A stretch of 64,000 nt of DNA from Protula sp. h YS-2021 (Eukaryota > Annelida > Polychaeta > Sabellida > Serpulidae), in the NCBI GenBank assembly GCA_949752745.1, contig OX457026.1, forward strand, positions 41,827,894-41,891,893, written 5' to 3'. The notes beneath the pieces were generated by a model, which was given only the letters and a program-made list of their open reading frames with translations, did no database searches and was not told the DNA's origin. Every line of letters begins with the position of its first letter. The stretch's first letter is position 1. Shown in pieces: positions 32,391 through 45,299 of this stretch. The translations under genes were made by a program, and so were the position numbers.

Positions 32391-33720
32391 TTGCTGCATA
32401 TCAAGTAAAGTGCGGAATCCTTTAAATAAACAACACAAGAGGCAGTTGAAAACGGAAATAAAAGAACTTTAGTACAAGAGAATGGTCCTACAGGGCACCA
32501 AGATGCGGCTCGACTGGACTCAGGCAAGCCGACGAGTGTCGAAAGGGCCTCGGGGTATTTAGAGAGTTTGAGGGAAATCGCTACCCCAGAAGGAAACAAA
32601 GATACACGAAAACAAACACGAGCGAAGTATCTGGCCACGAGGTTGATACCTAGACTCCTGTATCGCTGCAGAATATACAACAGCAGGCAGCCACTATGGG
32701 TGAAGATCCAATGGTGGAGTTCAGCAGTCAGCAGCTAAGGCGACAAGCGAGGAACAGACAGCCAGCAATTTACTCCTTCGCCGCCGTTCTTGGAGGGAGA
32801 ATCCAGCAAAGGAAAGCTACGAAACATGGATCCTTACACCAAAAGGGTTTTACATGAACGGAAAGCATAATAAGGCCAGAGCTGGCGCGAGAGCCAACCC
32901 CGACCCAGCCTTGTCACGGATTCATCGTCAGTGTCGTCACCACCTCAACCACCACCCAAGGAGCTAAAGACAGAACTGCATCGGAGACGTTGGTCGTCAA
33001 ATGATAGTACCGCCAGCGACAAATATGACAACAGAAGGGGTCCTTAGCGACTGAAGTGCAAAGTAGGGTGCGCATTGCCTTCCAAACAACCCGAATGTGG
33101 ATACTAACAGCGCTCATTACGAAAACTCAGCTGTTAACCCCTACAGCACTATTGCATAAGACCCCACTTCTCGGATGAGAAGTAATCTGGCACAGCGAGA
33201 GAGGAAGCGGTGACCGCATCAATCCAAGACCCACTGAACATCTCATTTCAAGATGTTTTGGACATCATGCAGAGGTTTTCCAATGCATAGTTGAGTAAAC
33301 CGCAGCAGAAGACTCGGCACGGCTTTAGACTGGGGTCAGAAGGTTTAGAGTCATGACGTGTTCAAACTTATAAGCTGCGCTTTTATTGAACGAAATAAAG
33401 TGTTACTGCAGAAGTGCAAGGTGTCCCAAGATAAGCTCTTCCACTTCAATGCAGAGTATCGATGCAAAGTATCCAATGCAAAGACAGCTTCTCTTGGACG
33501 ATCGTTCCGAATCGAGCACTTCTCGAGCGCTACACACAACCGGCGTCACAGATGTTGAGATTAGAACAGCAGCACTCCACCCAGCCACCATCGAGGGCGC
33601 CTACAATCAGCACCACCGAGGGTTTACCACACCGCAATGATATAGCTGGAGAGAGGGGTTTTTCGGAAGGCCAATAAATCTTGACAACAGAAAAATGCAG
33701 ACGGCCAGCCCCTGCATAAG
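32391..33720 (+). pseudogene. Probable retroelement gag-side relic (element e, tentative)
   Basis: Charged, GC-richer sequence with broken frames (for example LRLDWTQASRR near 32.5 kb and ISFQDVLDIMQRF near 33.25 kb) leading directly into the YR-type linker at 33.72 kb. No diagnostic domain is visible, and the assignment rests on position and composition. Confidence 0.3.
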
Positions 33721-34030
33721 GAGCTCGCCCACTCTATGAGTGTCCCTGGCATTGTCCAATATATAGGACACAGTGTAGCGTGGCGGCTCCTTGTCCGTAG
33801 GAGGCAGATTCACGCGCTTTAGAAAAGAACTAGAAGCATCCACAAAGGAAGTGAGATGGCTGTGCTGCAGCCATTCAAAATAGAGACCGGAAACATGCCA
33901 CCATTGGGTGTACCCAAGGCGGCACACCCGAGTCTGCTAACCTTCTACTCGAAAGAACAGAGAAACACGGGACAAAAAAAGAAATGCTAGAGAAACTTCT
34001 CCAGAAAAGAGTAACAGAGGAAATCAACAC
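33721..34030 (+). pseudogene. YR-type retroelement relic, linker into RT (element e)
   Basis: A reading of VPGIVQYIGH near 33.74 kb followed ~250 bases later by LEKLLQKRVTEEI parallels the order 'YI...PW...P' then 'LL.K.A(V/I)EE' found before RT in elements (b) and (f). RT itself is not visible beyond 34.03 kb, so the relic is truncated. Confidence 0.45.
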
Positions 34031-35410
34031 AAATTTTTTACAGAGTATCCCTCAGGAAAGAAGGAACAGATTTTTAGTCTTGATTATAGGTCCTAAGTGA
34101 CTTAACAAGAAAAAAGTAACGCAAAGTCGGCTATGTGTGCGACATCGATAGACCCATCCGTCCGCCCGTCTATATGTCGAGCCCTACCTCCATCTCCGGC
34201 TTGATAATCTGCCGACTTTGATATTTGGTATATAGATGACCTACCACAGTTGATAGTTGTGAGGTTTTTTATTTTGAGCTTGACTTCATTTTGAACTCGC
34301 CATCTTGATTTTCCAATTTTTGTTTTTCGTCACTTGTAAAAGCAATAAATAGGATTTTAAATAGGAAATGACCGAATAACACTTCACCCTCATATTTGTC
34401 GTCGTTGTTTATGTTTCATCACAGCAGCAGAAAGGTTTAGCATACTGAAGTAATATTGAAATTTGTATTGATGTAACGTATCTGAAAGAATGTCTGCGAA
34501 AGTTATAATTCTCTTGACTAATTACTTGGCTAATTACATGATGCGGAACAAAAATTGAGGCCAATTGTGGATTCTCGCGCTATTGAACAATCTTTCATAG
34601 GGTGTTGTATAGTAACCAGACATAAACTTCATTACGCCAACGAAATCATGAGCTCCTTTTATAAAAAAATAGAATCATGATACCATATGAATACCACATA
34701 ATGAAACATCAAATGTTCATTTTTTGCTTTAACAACCAGACCCTTTCGAAAATGAGTAAAAGTAATTGGAAGACTGGACAGAAATGCCTCTTATAAATGT
34801 ACGGAATGACTTTTTCACTCTTGAAAAACCCCTTTATCAGGCGATAAGTACTGAAAGGGATTGTATCGTTAGAGCATGTATTGCTTTCTATAATTCGAAG
34901 TTTCACTACTCTGATGTTTGTACCTGTCGATTGCAATTCACCACGTTTTACTTGTAACTGATCATAATTGGTTTTCGGACGAAACTGTGTAAAAACCACA
35001 GGATAAAGCACCCAAAGCATAACCACCTGAAACTTTTTATTAATGGCAAGCAAACCATTTCGTTGTTTCTTGAAATGAGTGTAGTTAAAAACTGCTATTT
35101 TTCCTTTGAAGACTTATTCTCACATACTTTTAAAGAAAAGATTACCTTTGAAAATCTTCTTTTATAGGGCAATAATAGAAAAAAGATAACGAACCTCGAA
35201 ACTGTGACGAAAACTGTCCTTTCTGAAACAAACATAAAAACACAAGTCGAAACTAAATGCACGACAGTGTATATGCAAATCAGGCAAACAGGCAAACAGA
35301 CCCCCTTCAATTTTACACACTTTTTCTGAAATATGTTCCAGCCCGTACCCGAGAAAACAGTAACCATCACTTGCTTAAACCACGCTTTTTTAGTCGCAGA
35401 TCAACGGACG
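34031..35410. other. No recognisable gene
   Basis: AT-rich sequence. Open frames at 34709-35053 and 35095-35370 (minus) show no domain and no supportable start. Confidence 0.4.
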
Positions 35411-35413
35411 AAA

Positions 35414-35415
<2 letters not shown>

Positions 35416-35483
<68 letters not shown>
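35416..35483. repeat. (TA)n microsatellite, about 34 units
   Basis: An uninterrupted alternating TA tract of ~68 bases. It translates as an apparent Tyr-Ile repeat in one frame, which is an artefact. Confidence 0.95.
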
Positions 35484-35486
<3 letters not shown>

Positions 35487-35985
35487 CATTATAGTGCTCC
35501 CTCCACCCGATGTAAATTTCACTATGACCTTTTGACATTTTTCAATGTGGCATTGAGACTTAAATCTTAGATTGGAAAAAACACCATTTTTCCAACATGG
35601 ATGACAACATGGATGTTGTTTTGTATACGTTTTAAGAGGGAGAATGAGAAATGTGTCGGGTCATCTGGTGAAGTGATATGGCAGGTTTGCACAACTCATA
35701 ATAAGCTAAGACGAGGTGAGAAGTATATAGCTTTTCCGCATAATCAAATTACTAAAAATATAAACGAGACCCTAACAAACACGCAGTTTCTCTGGAGTAG
35801 CCATAGCATCCTACAGACTTGGCAAAAACTATACCAGTCACCGTAACTCTGTGATACGCATTCGAACGCTTTCATTAAATCAAAATCACTAAACACATCT
35901 TCGGAAATACGACTAACTGATTTCATCAGTCCCACCTTGTCTGTTAATCCACGGGCGAGAAGTGATTATCAACAACACATACAGG

Positions 35986-36059
35986 AAAATGATATTGCGT
36001 GCCTTTGCGTTTCACTTTGGCCAAAATGATATTGCGTGCCTTTGCGTTTCACTTTGGCC
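35986..36059 (+). repeat. Perfect 37-bp tandem duplication
   Basis: The 37-base unit starting AAAATGATATTGCGTGCC and ending TTTCACTTTGGCC occurs twice without a mismatch (35986-36022 and 36023-36059). Perfect identity means a very recent slippage event or an assembly duplication. Confidence 0.95.
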
Positions 36060-36269
36060 AAAACACTGACGGCCAACACAAAAGTGGGCGTGCCTTGATT
36101 GTATTGATAGAGACGAGACGCGGGCTCCAGTGTCTATCTTGAAGACAACTCTGCATGCAAAAATATCCGGAAGACTAATTCATTGCTTTGATTCATCACA
36201 TTTCACTTTGCCTAGAATCAGCCTAGAGTTATTTGCTCAGTGCCCTCGTCAGTAATAGGATAATAGATG

Positions 36270-37340
36270 ATGTTAAAGCAAAAAAATTACAAGCTACAAT
36301 CACATTTATCAATTTCAAGAATGCGTTTGACAGTATTCACAGACGGAGGTCCTTGGAGTATAAGGCATATCCAAAAGGTAAGTAAAAGCTGTCGAAGTTA
36401 TGCATAGGAATAACTTAGCTAAAGTACTTTCGCCAGATGGTGAAATAGATCTGTTCAAAATTCTTGCCGGAGTATTACAAGGTGACACACTTGCTCCCTA
36501 TCTACTTTTTATTGCATGAGATTATGCTTTCCGACGAGGTATCAGAGATCACGAGAAAAGCTAAGATTCCGTCTTAACATGATGGAAAGTCGACGCAGAG
36601 GTCCTCAGTTCATCAAGGGCCTTGACTTACTTGCGGAGGGCGGATGATATAGCCCTTACTAGTAAGATAACAGAGCAGACACGGGAAGTGCTACTAGGAG
36701 TAGAGAAAGCGGCAGCGAGTGTAATACTGCTAACAAATCCAAAGAAGGCAAGTGATGGCCTTCAACCAAGTAACTGAGTCGGAAATAAAATCAAATCATG
36801 GATCCATACTTGAGCTAGTAGATGAGTTTACGTATTTAGGGTGGCTAGTTACCACCACTACAGCAGGTGCGAAAAAGAGAAGAGCCATTTCTTGGACAGC
36901 ATGGAACAGCCTGCAAAAGATATGTAAGTCAAGCATGTGGAGGAAATTCAAGAGCAATTTGTTTCGTACGATTGTGAAATAGGTATTGTTGTATGGCTGC
37001 AAAACCTGGACGCTGGCCAAAAAGCTGACCAGGCAAATTAGATGGCTGTTACACGTGGTTCCTCCGAACAGCCTTGAATACGCCATCAATCACCCCCTCC
37101 CCCAAAACAAAAACGAGGCAAAGGTGCCTAGAGCTAGCGGATCATTGCTATAGACAGTCTCGAGGACTCCCAGTCACGGGAAGTTCGACAGTAGAAGACC
37201 AGCCCTCCTGTTTATACAGGAAACTGGTGAAGGGCACTGCCCTCGAAGTGAGGGATATGACTGCGTCAATGACGGATAGAAGCCAGTGGAGAAGCATGGG
37301 AGGTCGAGGTTTGATACTTTCCTTGCGCTATTACCCCTCA
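36270..37340 (+). pseudogene. Non-LTR retrotransposon relic, RT and C-terminal part
   Basis: Across frames this reads as a LINE reverse transcriptase. FINFKNAFDSIHR near 36.31 kb is block A. AGVLQGDTLAPYLLF near 36.47 kb is the conserved Q-G-D block. RADDIALTSK near 36.64 kb is block C with ADD intact but the preceding Tyr changed. FTYLGW near 36.83 kb, VLLYGCKTW near 36.99 kb and a C-terminal TDRSQWRS near 37.28 kb complete the order. Stops and frameshifts are frequent. The clade cannot be assigned by eye. No endonuclease part is seen to the left. Confidence 0.75.
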
Positions 37341-39420
37341 CACCTTGTACCTCTTTGGTTGGTATAGTTTAGGCTGCCTGTCTGGTGTCCTTGGCTGTCT
37401 TCTTTTTGGTTTAGAGCTGCTGACTGGCTTGGTTTGCGCGGGAGATCTCATGTGACGCTTGTGTGCTACATCTTTACACTAGCCGTTTGATAGGGGATTC
37501 TGGGATAACATTTCCTATTTTGTTCTCCTCGAAGGGATTGGACGAATCACAGAAAGTGGTGTAATTAGTATGCCCCACATAATGTGGCGATCTGATACTC
37601 ATTCCAGAGAGTGGAATGGTCCGTGTCCTGATCCCATTCTCCTACAGCCACACTTTTTTAGGTCATGTTAATTCCCTTGCTCCATGGCCAGCACGTGCTG
37701 CGAGAGATGATTCAACGGGAGACTAAGATGTTTATGAATAACCCTCATTATTAATGAAGGTGAGGGACGTTTTCAACCCAACAAGGCGATAAGCTGCTTT
37801 TCCCGGGGAATTTGTGTAATGTTATGATATCAACACTTCCTGACAGACAGTTTTCCAAGTAGCACACCTTGAAATTAGTTATTTTTACAGAAAGTTTGTC
37901 GCAGAAATAGTATCATTTAAATACAATTTTCGTATACATAACAACAAGTTAATTAGCTTTCGTTTTCTCACAACAAAAGAAAGAGAAAATAAACTGCTTT
38001 TCTCAGTCATTTGTAAGTGCATTTTTTGAACAAAATTAAAACACCATCTACTCTTTCTAGTAAGTATTGCAACGTTGGATAATATGCGATAGTCCTGACG
38101 TAGGATTTTTAAAGCTTATGAAGTCAAAACTTGGTCTACCTTTTGCTGTTGGATAAACATCTATTATTCGACTAATAATCGACATTTCGTAAAAGTTGCC
38201 AAAGATGTCGGAACAACGTCTGTCTCCTAAGAAGGCTGTTTTTGTTTATGACTCGCACTTCTATGCAACGTACATTTTTCGACATATATTCAGCGATTTG
38301 CCAAAAACAGTTGCGTTTTGACTGTGCCCAATTCCAAAGTTCCTTAACTGGTGCCTCTTCAAATTTGTACTAAAAGCGATTGTAAGGTGTTGATTGGGTT
38401 GTTTTGAAAATAAGACCGTTTGAAGGACATGACTATGCGTATTTGCAATTATACGAAAGAAGAGTTAAGCAAGCAGAATACCAAAATGATCATGATTTAC
38501 TCCCAACCAAGGGCAGGAGGGGATTAAAATGGGATTCCAAGATGACGTTAAATTTGCTCAAAACATAGAAACCAATATATATGTAAAAAATTATTATGAC
38601 GACATCGGCTATACCGACATGCTACAATCGACACAGTTTTGAAGCTCAGTGAAGCTTTTAATTCTCCTTTATAGCGACATATCGGATATAGCGGCATTTT
38701 TAATCCCAGCCATGTGGTTGAAACAATGTATGTAAAGGAGAACGTTCGTTTTTTTCAAATTCTCGACATGTTTTGAAGCATCTCTCTCAACTCCCCCTTC
38801 CCCTGCGCTCTAAATGGCCATAATTTAGGTGCCATACTTACACACTATTTATCCAATGGAAACTCTTTATGTGTGATCAAAAGCAAACCACTTTGAGTGG
38901 AAGCGTGGTACAAGGAATGTGCTAAAATGCTGTTTCTCTAGGATGAGATTATATGGGAACAAAGCCCTCCGTAAATCCCATGCCCTCGAAAAACACTTTG
39001 GCATCCTATGCTTGTCTATGTTGTTTTGTTTCCCCTATTCGTTAAAAAAAACAAGAATGTCCACGGACATTATGTCCGTCTGTGAAAGCGAAGACATGAA
39101 AAGAGAAATCGACAAACTTTGACAAAATTTTCTTTCAGTAGAACCTTGCAATTAAAGGTAATCGGACTAGATCTGTGGAAGAAGAGCATGTCTGATATTT
39201 CTGTTAACGCTATTCATTTATTAAGTTTCTGCTGGTCTGAAAACAAAAATACTGCAACTCTAATGAAGATCTATTTGGAATCGCGAAAGGGGAAAGGAAG
39301 GAAGAAAAGAAAGATATCATTTTGTAATTTGTTGAAGTTGTTGAAAGTGTAGTTAGACATCACTCCGTGTGTAGACCTGATCTGTTCTGGATGCAAGGGG
39401 TGCTAACACGTGCAGACGGC
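37341..39420. other. No recognisable gene
   Basis: AT-rich DNA. A pair of similar phrases, CGACATCGGCTATACCGACA near 38.60 kb and CGACATATCGGATATAGCGGCA near 38.67 kb, resembles termini of small non-autonomous DNA elements but is too short to call. Confidence 0.4.
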
Positions 39421-39429
39421 GCCCTGATT

Positions 39430-40560
39430 AATGCATCTCTTCCAGTGACAGAATTCTGACGGCTAGGCGAGCGAGTGGCCGAGACTTGCTAACTCCCTCC
39501 CCTCCCCCACCCCTGCATTTGTTTAGATAAGTTACTGCCAGGGAGTTGTTTAAATCAAATTCTATGCAACTGTTTCTAAGTTGCTGGATTAGATTGTTCA
39601 GAGCCATCCAAACTACTTGCAATTGAAATTAGGACTGAAACTCTGGTATTTTTATTTGCCGAGGAGGAGTTTCTCCTGTGTTGCCACCAAGCAGCTATGA
39701 TCTGTTATGCCTACCTCGATAAATGCCTTTATTTGCAGACGTGCCCCTTTTTGCTCAAGGTGTGCACATCCAAGCACTGAAACATACCTAGGAGGGGCAA
39801 TCAAAATCAATTTCCATTTTGATTTTAGCAAACACGAAAGGTGCCTGCGACAGACAGGAAGGGACAGCCAGAAACAAGTATCCCCTACCTGAAAACACAA
39901 GTATTTTCTCGCCGATTGGAGTAGGGGTACGTGCAAGTACCCAGTACCCAGGTCGTGACCATTACAGCGTCTCTTGTTATTAAAGCAAGACACTCACGAG
40001 CTAGTTAACCTCGGGGTCGGAGAGGCGGAGGTCTTCCCATCTCCTTTTCAGAGCCCTAAGAATATGATCCTGGGGTGACATAATGTTCAAGATTTGTCTT
40101 ACCGGCCCCGTACATGTCTTGGCGTGCCTCTCAAGCAGTTGAATGTCCGAATCGTTACGAACTGGAGGTATAGACACTGTGCCCTTAGTAGGTGTTCTCT
40201 AGGGGATTCAGTGGTATTAGATAATCAGCAAAACAGTACAGCACGTGTTTTTTAGTCGCACAGTGTTTGGAAGGATGAAATCTGGAAAGTACTCGGCCCT
40301 CGCTAGCATCTATACGCTTAAATTCCCTACAACGATCGACTTGACTATGCTATTGCTTGTATTAGCACAGTGTGCTTATCAGGTGCCTACCTACCGTCGG
40401 ACCTTTTCACAATGGTAGACTATTGCCCGGAGAGAGGCTCGGTTCAACCTCTTGCAGGGGGAGCAGGACAGGAGTGATAGCGTGTGGGAAATCAGCTTCT
40501 GAATCACCTTCCACCCAAGACTTTGGTGCGACTTAGCTGCCTTCCTCCTCTCGTGAGGAG
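39430..40560 (-). pseudogene. YR-type retroelement relic (element h)
   Basis: Read on the minus strand, the upstream part (~40.32 kb) has an EGRVLSRFHPSKH phrase closely matching EGRSLSRFHTSKH of the 45-kb relic. It continues through RQILNIMSPQDHILRALKRRW near 40.1 kb. RT follows as GYLHVPLLQSARKYLCFQVG near 39.93-39.88 kb, and then RNase H (LQVVWMALNNL, DLNNSLAVTYLNK near 39.6-39.5 kb). Stops and frameshifts are present, the YxDD region is not intact and the recombinase part is missing. Confidence 0.65.
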
Positions 40561-43500
40561 TCTGACTTGGTCCGCACTTCCAGGCTGGTTAGAATGTAAC
40601 AAAGAGACAGGACAAATTTCTTGTACAAAGACTGAGCCAAGACTCGATTCGTACTTAGTACTCGGTTTCAAGGCTTGGTGCGTAATCGATTGGTACTAGA
40701 ATCAAGCAGAAGGCTCAAGAGCATTAGAATTGGCCGAGTAAAGACGCGTGTTCTGCGTTCACACAAATAACCTGGCTAAGCTCTAAAGTAACAGGAGACA
40801 ACAAGTTCGTAACTGCGTAGCCGAGAAAATTGTAGCTTTCAATCAAGATACCAGCACATTGAAATGACCTGCGCTCCTACGCGGGTCGCCAGCCAGCACG
40901 TCCCACTCCAGCCACCGATGGAGAACCTAAGAGTAACGCTTCTCCGGGATAAGTAACTCTTCTAAACGCAGTGACAAGTACAAGGGCAAAAATCTTAAAG
41001 CAGGAGCAGATTTTAATACCAGATACACAAGCTTAATATCCGAAGAATTCAAGCAAAAGAATGGAGATATTTAACCGGACTGTAGCAATATCTCACCTTG
41101 CCCAAAACGCTTTGGTTGGTACGTGAATAAGGTTTGGTGCCAGTAACCAACATTTCTGAATGGCTGTTATCTGGGAACATTTTGTTCCATATTGTATGAT
41201 TCCTTTAGAGTTACACGAGAAAGCCTGATAAAAGTTGAGATAAGTGAATTCGGAGCGTTTGCGAAGTAAACGCAGGTTATTGTGTATTAACTGGACATTA
41301 ACATTTTGAGAATATGTAGTTGTTAAAAATGTTAGAACGCAGAATATAAATGAAACTTTTAGAAATCCAAAAAAGGTTTAATTTTTATCAATATTTTTTT
41401 AGCTCTGTTTGCAAAATATTACAAAACGAAATGGATTTTGAAAATGCTTTGAAGCTCTTATCTCTACTTCTAGATGGGTTTCCCTTCGAATAGCTAATCT
41501 GGAAGGTACGCATGCCTTTGTCTCAGGAATAATTGCAGTCATTCCAGCCCACTGAGCCTCTCCGGACTTCAGGCTTTCTTGGTCTGCACTTTCGGTTTCG
41601 CTTATCTGGACTGGTCTGATGTGTATGAAGTCGATTTTTGTGAGTGTTTTTCAGAAGTAAATGAAAACAACTTCAAAAATCATTTATTTTTGGTCCGTGT
41701 TTTGGTCTGTTTTCAGAGCGACTTGTCATGCTTACCATTTCCGCTGAATGATAATGCAAGGAGAATTTTTTGGTTGTGAGGCCCATGTCTATACAATGTC
41801 GATTTTCGATGTCTATCCAACGTCCAACGTTGCAACACAAACGTTGATTAGGCCTCGGATAAGGTTGTTTTTTGGTTGCAACTTCGAGTAACGCTACTCA
41901 GCATTGTATCAAAGACATTAGTAAGACGTTACTCTTTTGTCATGATCAATCACAACCGAAGCATAACCATAGTTAATGTTGTGTTTTGGTTGGATCGACG
42001 CTGTATCCTCAAACTGACGTTCGATGGACCTCAGAATGTTTACTGGATTACGTGGTCTGCCACATGTATAGCAAATATTAGTAGATTTCAATATGCATGA
42101 TAACTTAATACTTAAACGAAAAACCCCATCTACAGGCGGAACTAAGAAACAAAACTTTTAGAAAGTAAAAAAGCCTTTTAAGAATATATAGTCAGTTTTT
42201 AGCAATTTTTCAGCAGAAAATAGTGTTCTGTTAAACATACTAACATTTACAAAACTAAAATTTAAACAAATTAGCTTCGCATTACATTTTGTTTGGATTT
42301 TAAATTACATACCATAGCTGTGGGTGCGTGCGATCTTGGCGTCCGATCACTGTACTTGGCCGTACTTTCGCGGTAAGCATCTAAGAGAATAATATCAGTC
42401 TTTAATAACTTATCTCGAGTACATCATGAAAGAGAGAAGTGTGCTACAATAGAACAAGCAATCGGTTTCTGAAACACTTTTGCTCATTTTGGGGGTAGTT
42501 CTTTAAAAGAAAAATCTCCTTGAGATTGATCCTGGTTTCTTTTGAGTTAAATCTTACATAAAATGTGGTCTTACCCAGTACTTTCAAAGATCACCCAATC
42601 GGTTGGGAAACATAAAATAACTAAGTGATCTTGATTCTATACAATGAGTACATTATCTGGTATTCGAGTGCCAGACAGACTACTTGTCTTTAAGTATTAA
42701 ACTGAATTTTTCTTCTAATTTAAACAATGAAAAAGGCTTGGCAATTTTTAATTCACCTGAAAATGCAACGCTCTGAAATCAGGTGTTAAAATAAGACAAA
42801 GTGATTTTGCTACGCCGAAGAAAACATTCTTTATAGTTTGTATTGAAATGCCATCATAATGAACCTATTTTTTGTACTTACAATCACTCACAAATACTTA
42901 AAATTTTATTGTCATCTACTGGTTTGAGAAAAAAGAATGTTGCTCTTCTGAGTCATATAATTTAAAATAATAGCATTTTCGTATTGTGGAATCGTTTAGC
43001 TAAGTTTGGAGATATTCTAGCTGAAAATTTAAAGCCATTTGTGATATTATCTTTACCTCTCATTGTAACTTGACTTTTACCATCGTAAAATTACCCAGGA
43101 ACGTTAAAGTTATTTGATTTGCCTTTAATAACATTATTTAGTATACTCCGAGCAGCTTTAACAATATTTCGATTCCTGTCTAACAGTAACTTTAAATACC
43201 TTTTTCACAAAACGGAGATAGAAATCAATTTGCCTTTTCGTTTTTTATAGTTAGTTTTGATTCTGTTTTCTAAGTTTAATTCTCTTTGAGCATACATTGA
43301 TGAAACAGTTAGACATTCAAGGTTTGTTATTTTCTAAATACATTCGACTCCTTTTAAAGGAAAGATTCTGTCATAGATTCTGTTTGAATTTTTCAATAAA
43401 TGGATTGTATGTACAATTAAGATCATTTGAATTCAATACATATTCTGAATTTTAGTTTTCTAATGACGCTTAATTTTTTTGAAAGATTTCTGAATATTTA

Positions 43501-45290
43501 AACTTTAAAACAAACAAATACCTTTAAAAATACAGAGGCAAGTGATAATTGATATAATTACAGAGCACTTAGTAATAAAGATTGTTTGTAAAGATATTAC
43601 CTTTAGATGTTGCTGTAAACCTTGTTGCTTTATTGATCATTGAGAACTTAGTGCCACACTTGTTGATACTTTTAAGCAAGTCACCATTGAAGTCAGCGCA
43701 TACTTATACACTTTTATTCATATCTACATTATTTAATAATTTTCCACATAATCAAACAAATTTTCTGTATCCAGACTGGGTTCTGTACAAACAAGAAATT
43801 ATAATGTTCTTTCGTCCATAAGTAATTCTCTCAACTGTAATGCTTTCAAAAATACCCTCAATTGCAAATGAAAATGATTCTATTCGTTTAACATTTAAAT
43901 CTTTTTCAAATAAAACGAGACATCCCAAGCCCTTTTATTGGAACGGTAATTGTTGTACGAGGTATAGTTGTCAAGATAAAAATCGTCACATAAGGAACTG
44001 ATGTCTATCCAAGTTTCGGATATGGCAAATTACATGGAATTCTGATGTCAATGACAGAATTCATAAGCCAAACTTTATCATCTTCCAAGAACGGAAAAGG
44101 AAACATTCACTGCAATTAGGGCAATACTAAAGAGAGTGTGAACTACTTATCTTCATATCCTTTTTGAAAATTGTTTTGCTAGTTTAAGTTCGGTTATGCT
44201 TAGACTATGCCTTGGAGAGTGCAGCTTTTGTTCATCAGTGTTTGTGGTTTAACCCTTTGATGTTCTACTGGAAATTATCAATTCTCTCATCACTGTTGAC
44301 ATTGTTTTTCTTCCGGTTCTTTAACACCTTTCACTGGCTCTTCATTATGAACCCTACGCGTGAGACAGTTGTAACTGCGTGCTTTTCTGTATGTGCGTAA
44401 TGTCCGCATAGCTGACATAGGACAAGATCTGTATTATAAAAGCAGGCTCTGCACTAATGGTTTTGTCCGGGAGAAAAGATACATTTTGGTCGTTTCTGTA
44501 GCTTGTCGTACACTTTTGCCACATTTCCGTAACCAGACTGTTCTCCGACCACTAGCAGACTGTCTGCGGAAGCCCACGACAAGGCAGTGGCTGCTATGGT
44601 CTAAGGCAAGTCCGTTGAGGACAGTAACCGGAAATCACACCTAGGAGCCTCGCCTTTCGTCTAGAATCGTCTAAATATGCTTCTAACAGCCATTATAATA
44701 TGATTTTACTATACTTAGTCATCGAATAAAGCTTGAAGTAATGTTGTAAGCGTTTTAATGTGAGCTAACTTGTGTTTACGAGTTGCACTTACATATATTT
44801 CATGACTATTTTCTGCTTACGTTTCGGATATGATAGAAGCCAGTCTGCGATCGCTCCTAAGGATTTACAGCGCACACCTCGCTCAACCTGCATTCGGTGT
44901 GTGACCTCTGCAACACATCTACCAACCCTATCCAGCGAAGTCCTGAATCTTTCAGCATTTTTATCGTTGTAACCATACTTACAGTGACATTTACAAGAAT
45001 TGCAAAAGAAGTTCCAGGGTCAAGAGGCCGCATTCTTGACCATACCCCTCGACAATACCCCCTAGACCATACACCATTAGGACCATACCCCCGTGCCAAT
45101 ACCCCCCCCCCCCACCCAACCAGAATATTTCCAATTTTCAACGTTACAACAAAATGAAAAAAAGTACAGCGACATGTTTAATTTACAGCGACATGTTTTT
45201 TCTCTCAAACACTATGTTTAATCTTTACATCGATCTATCAAGTCTGCGTCTCATTCACAGTCAAACCCCAGGTTCGTAGTCCACATCTTT
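40561..45290. other. AT-rich DNA without recognised genes
   Basis: No domain, RNA or tandem array is seen over ~4.7 kb. Small oddities are an AACGTTG-rich patch at 41800-41870 (CCAACGTCCAACGTTGCAAC and echoes) and a patch of GACCATACCCC/GACAATACCCC words with a 12-C run at 45035-45113. All open frames are under 100 codons and lack recognisable content. Confidence 0.45.
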
Positions 45291-45299
45291 CACAACTGA

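Noticed and set aside
35257..35535. Open frame with a Tyr-Ile repeat
   Set aside because: The repeat is the translation of the (TA)n microsatellite.
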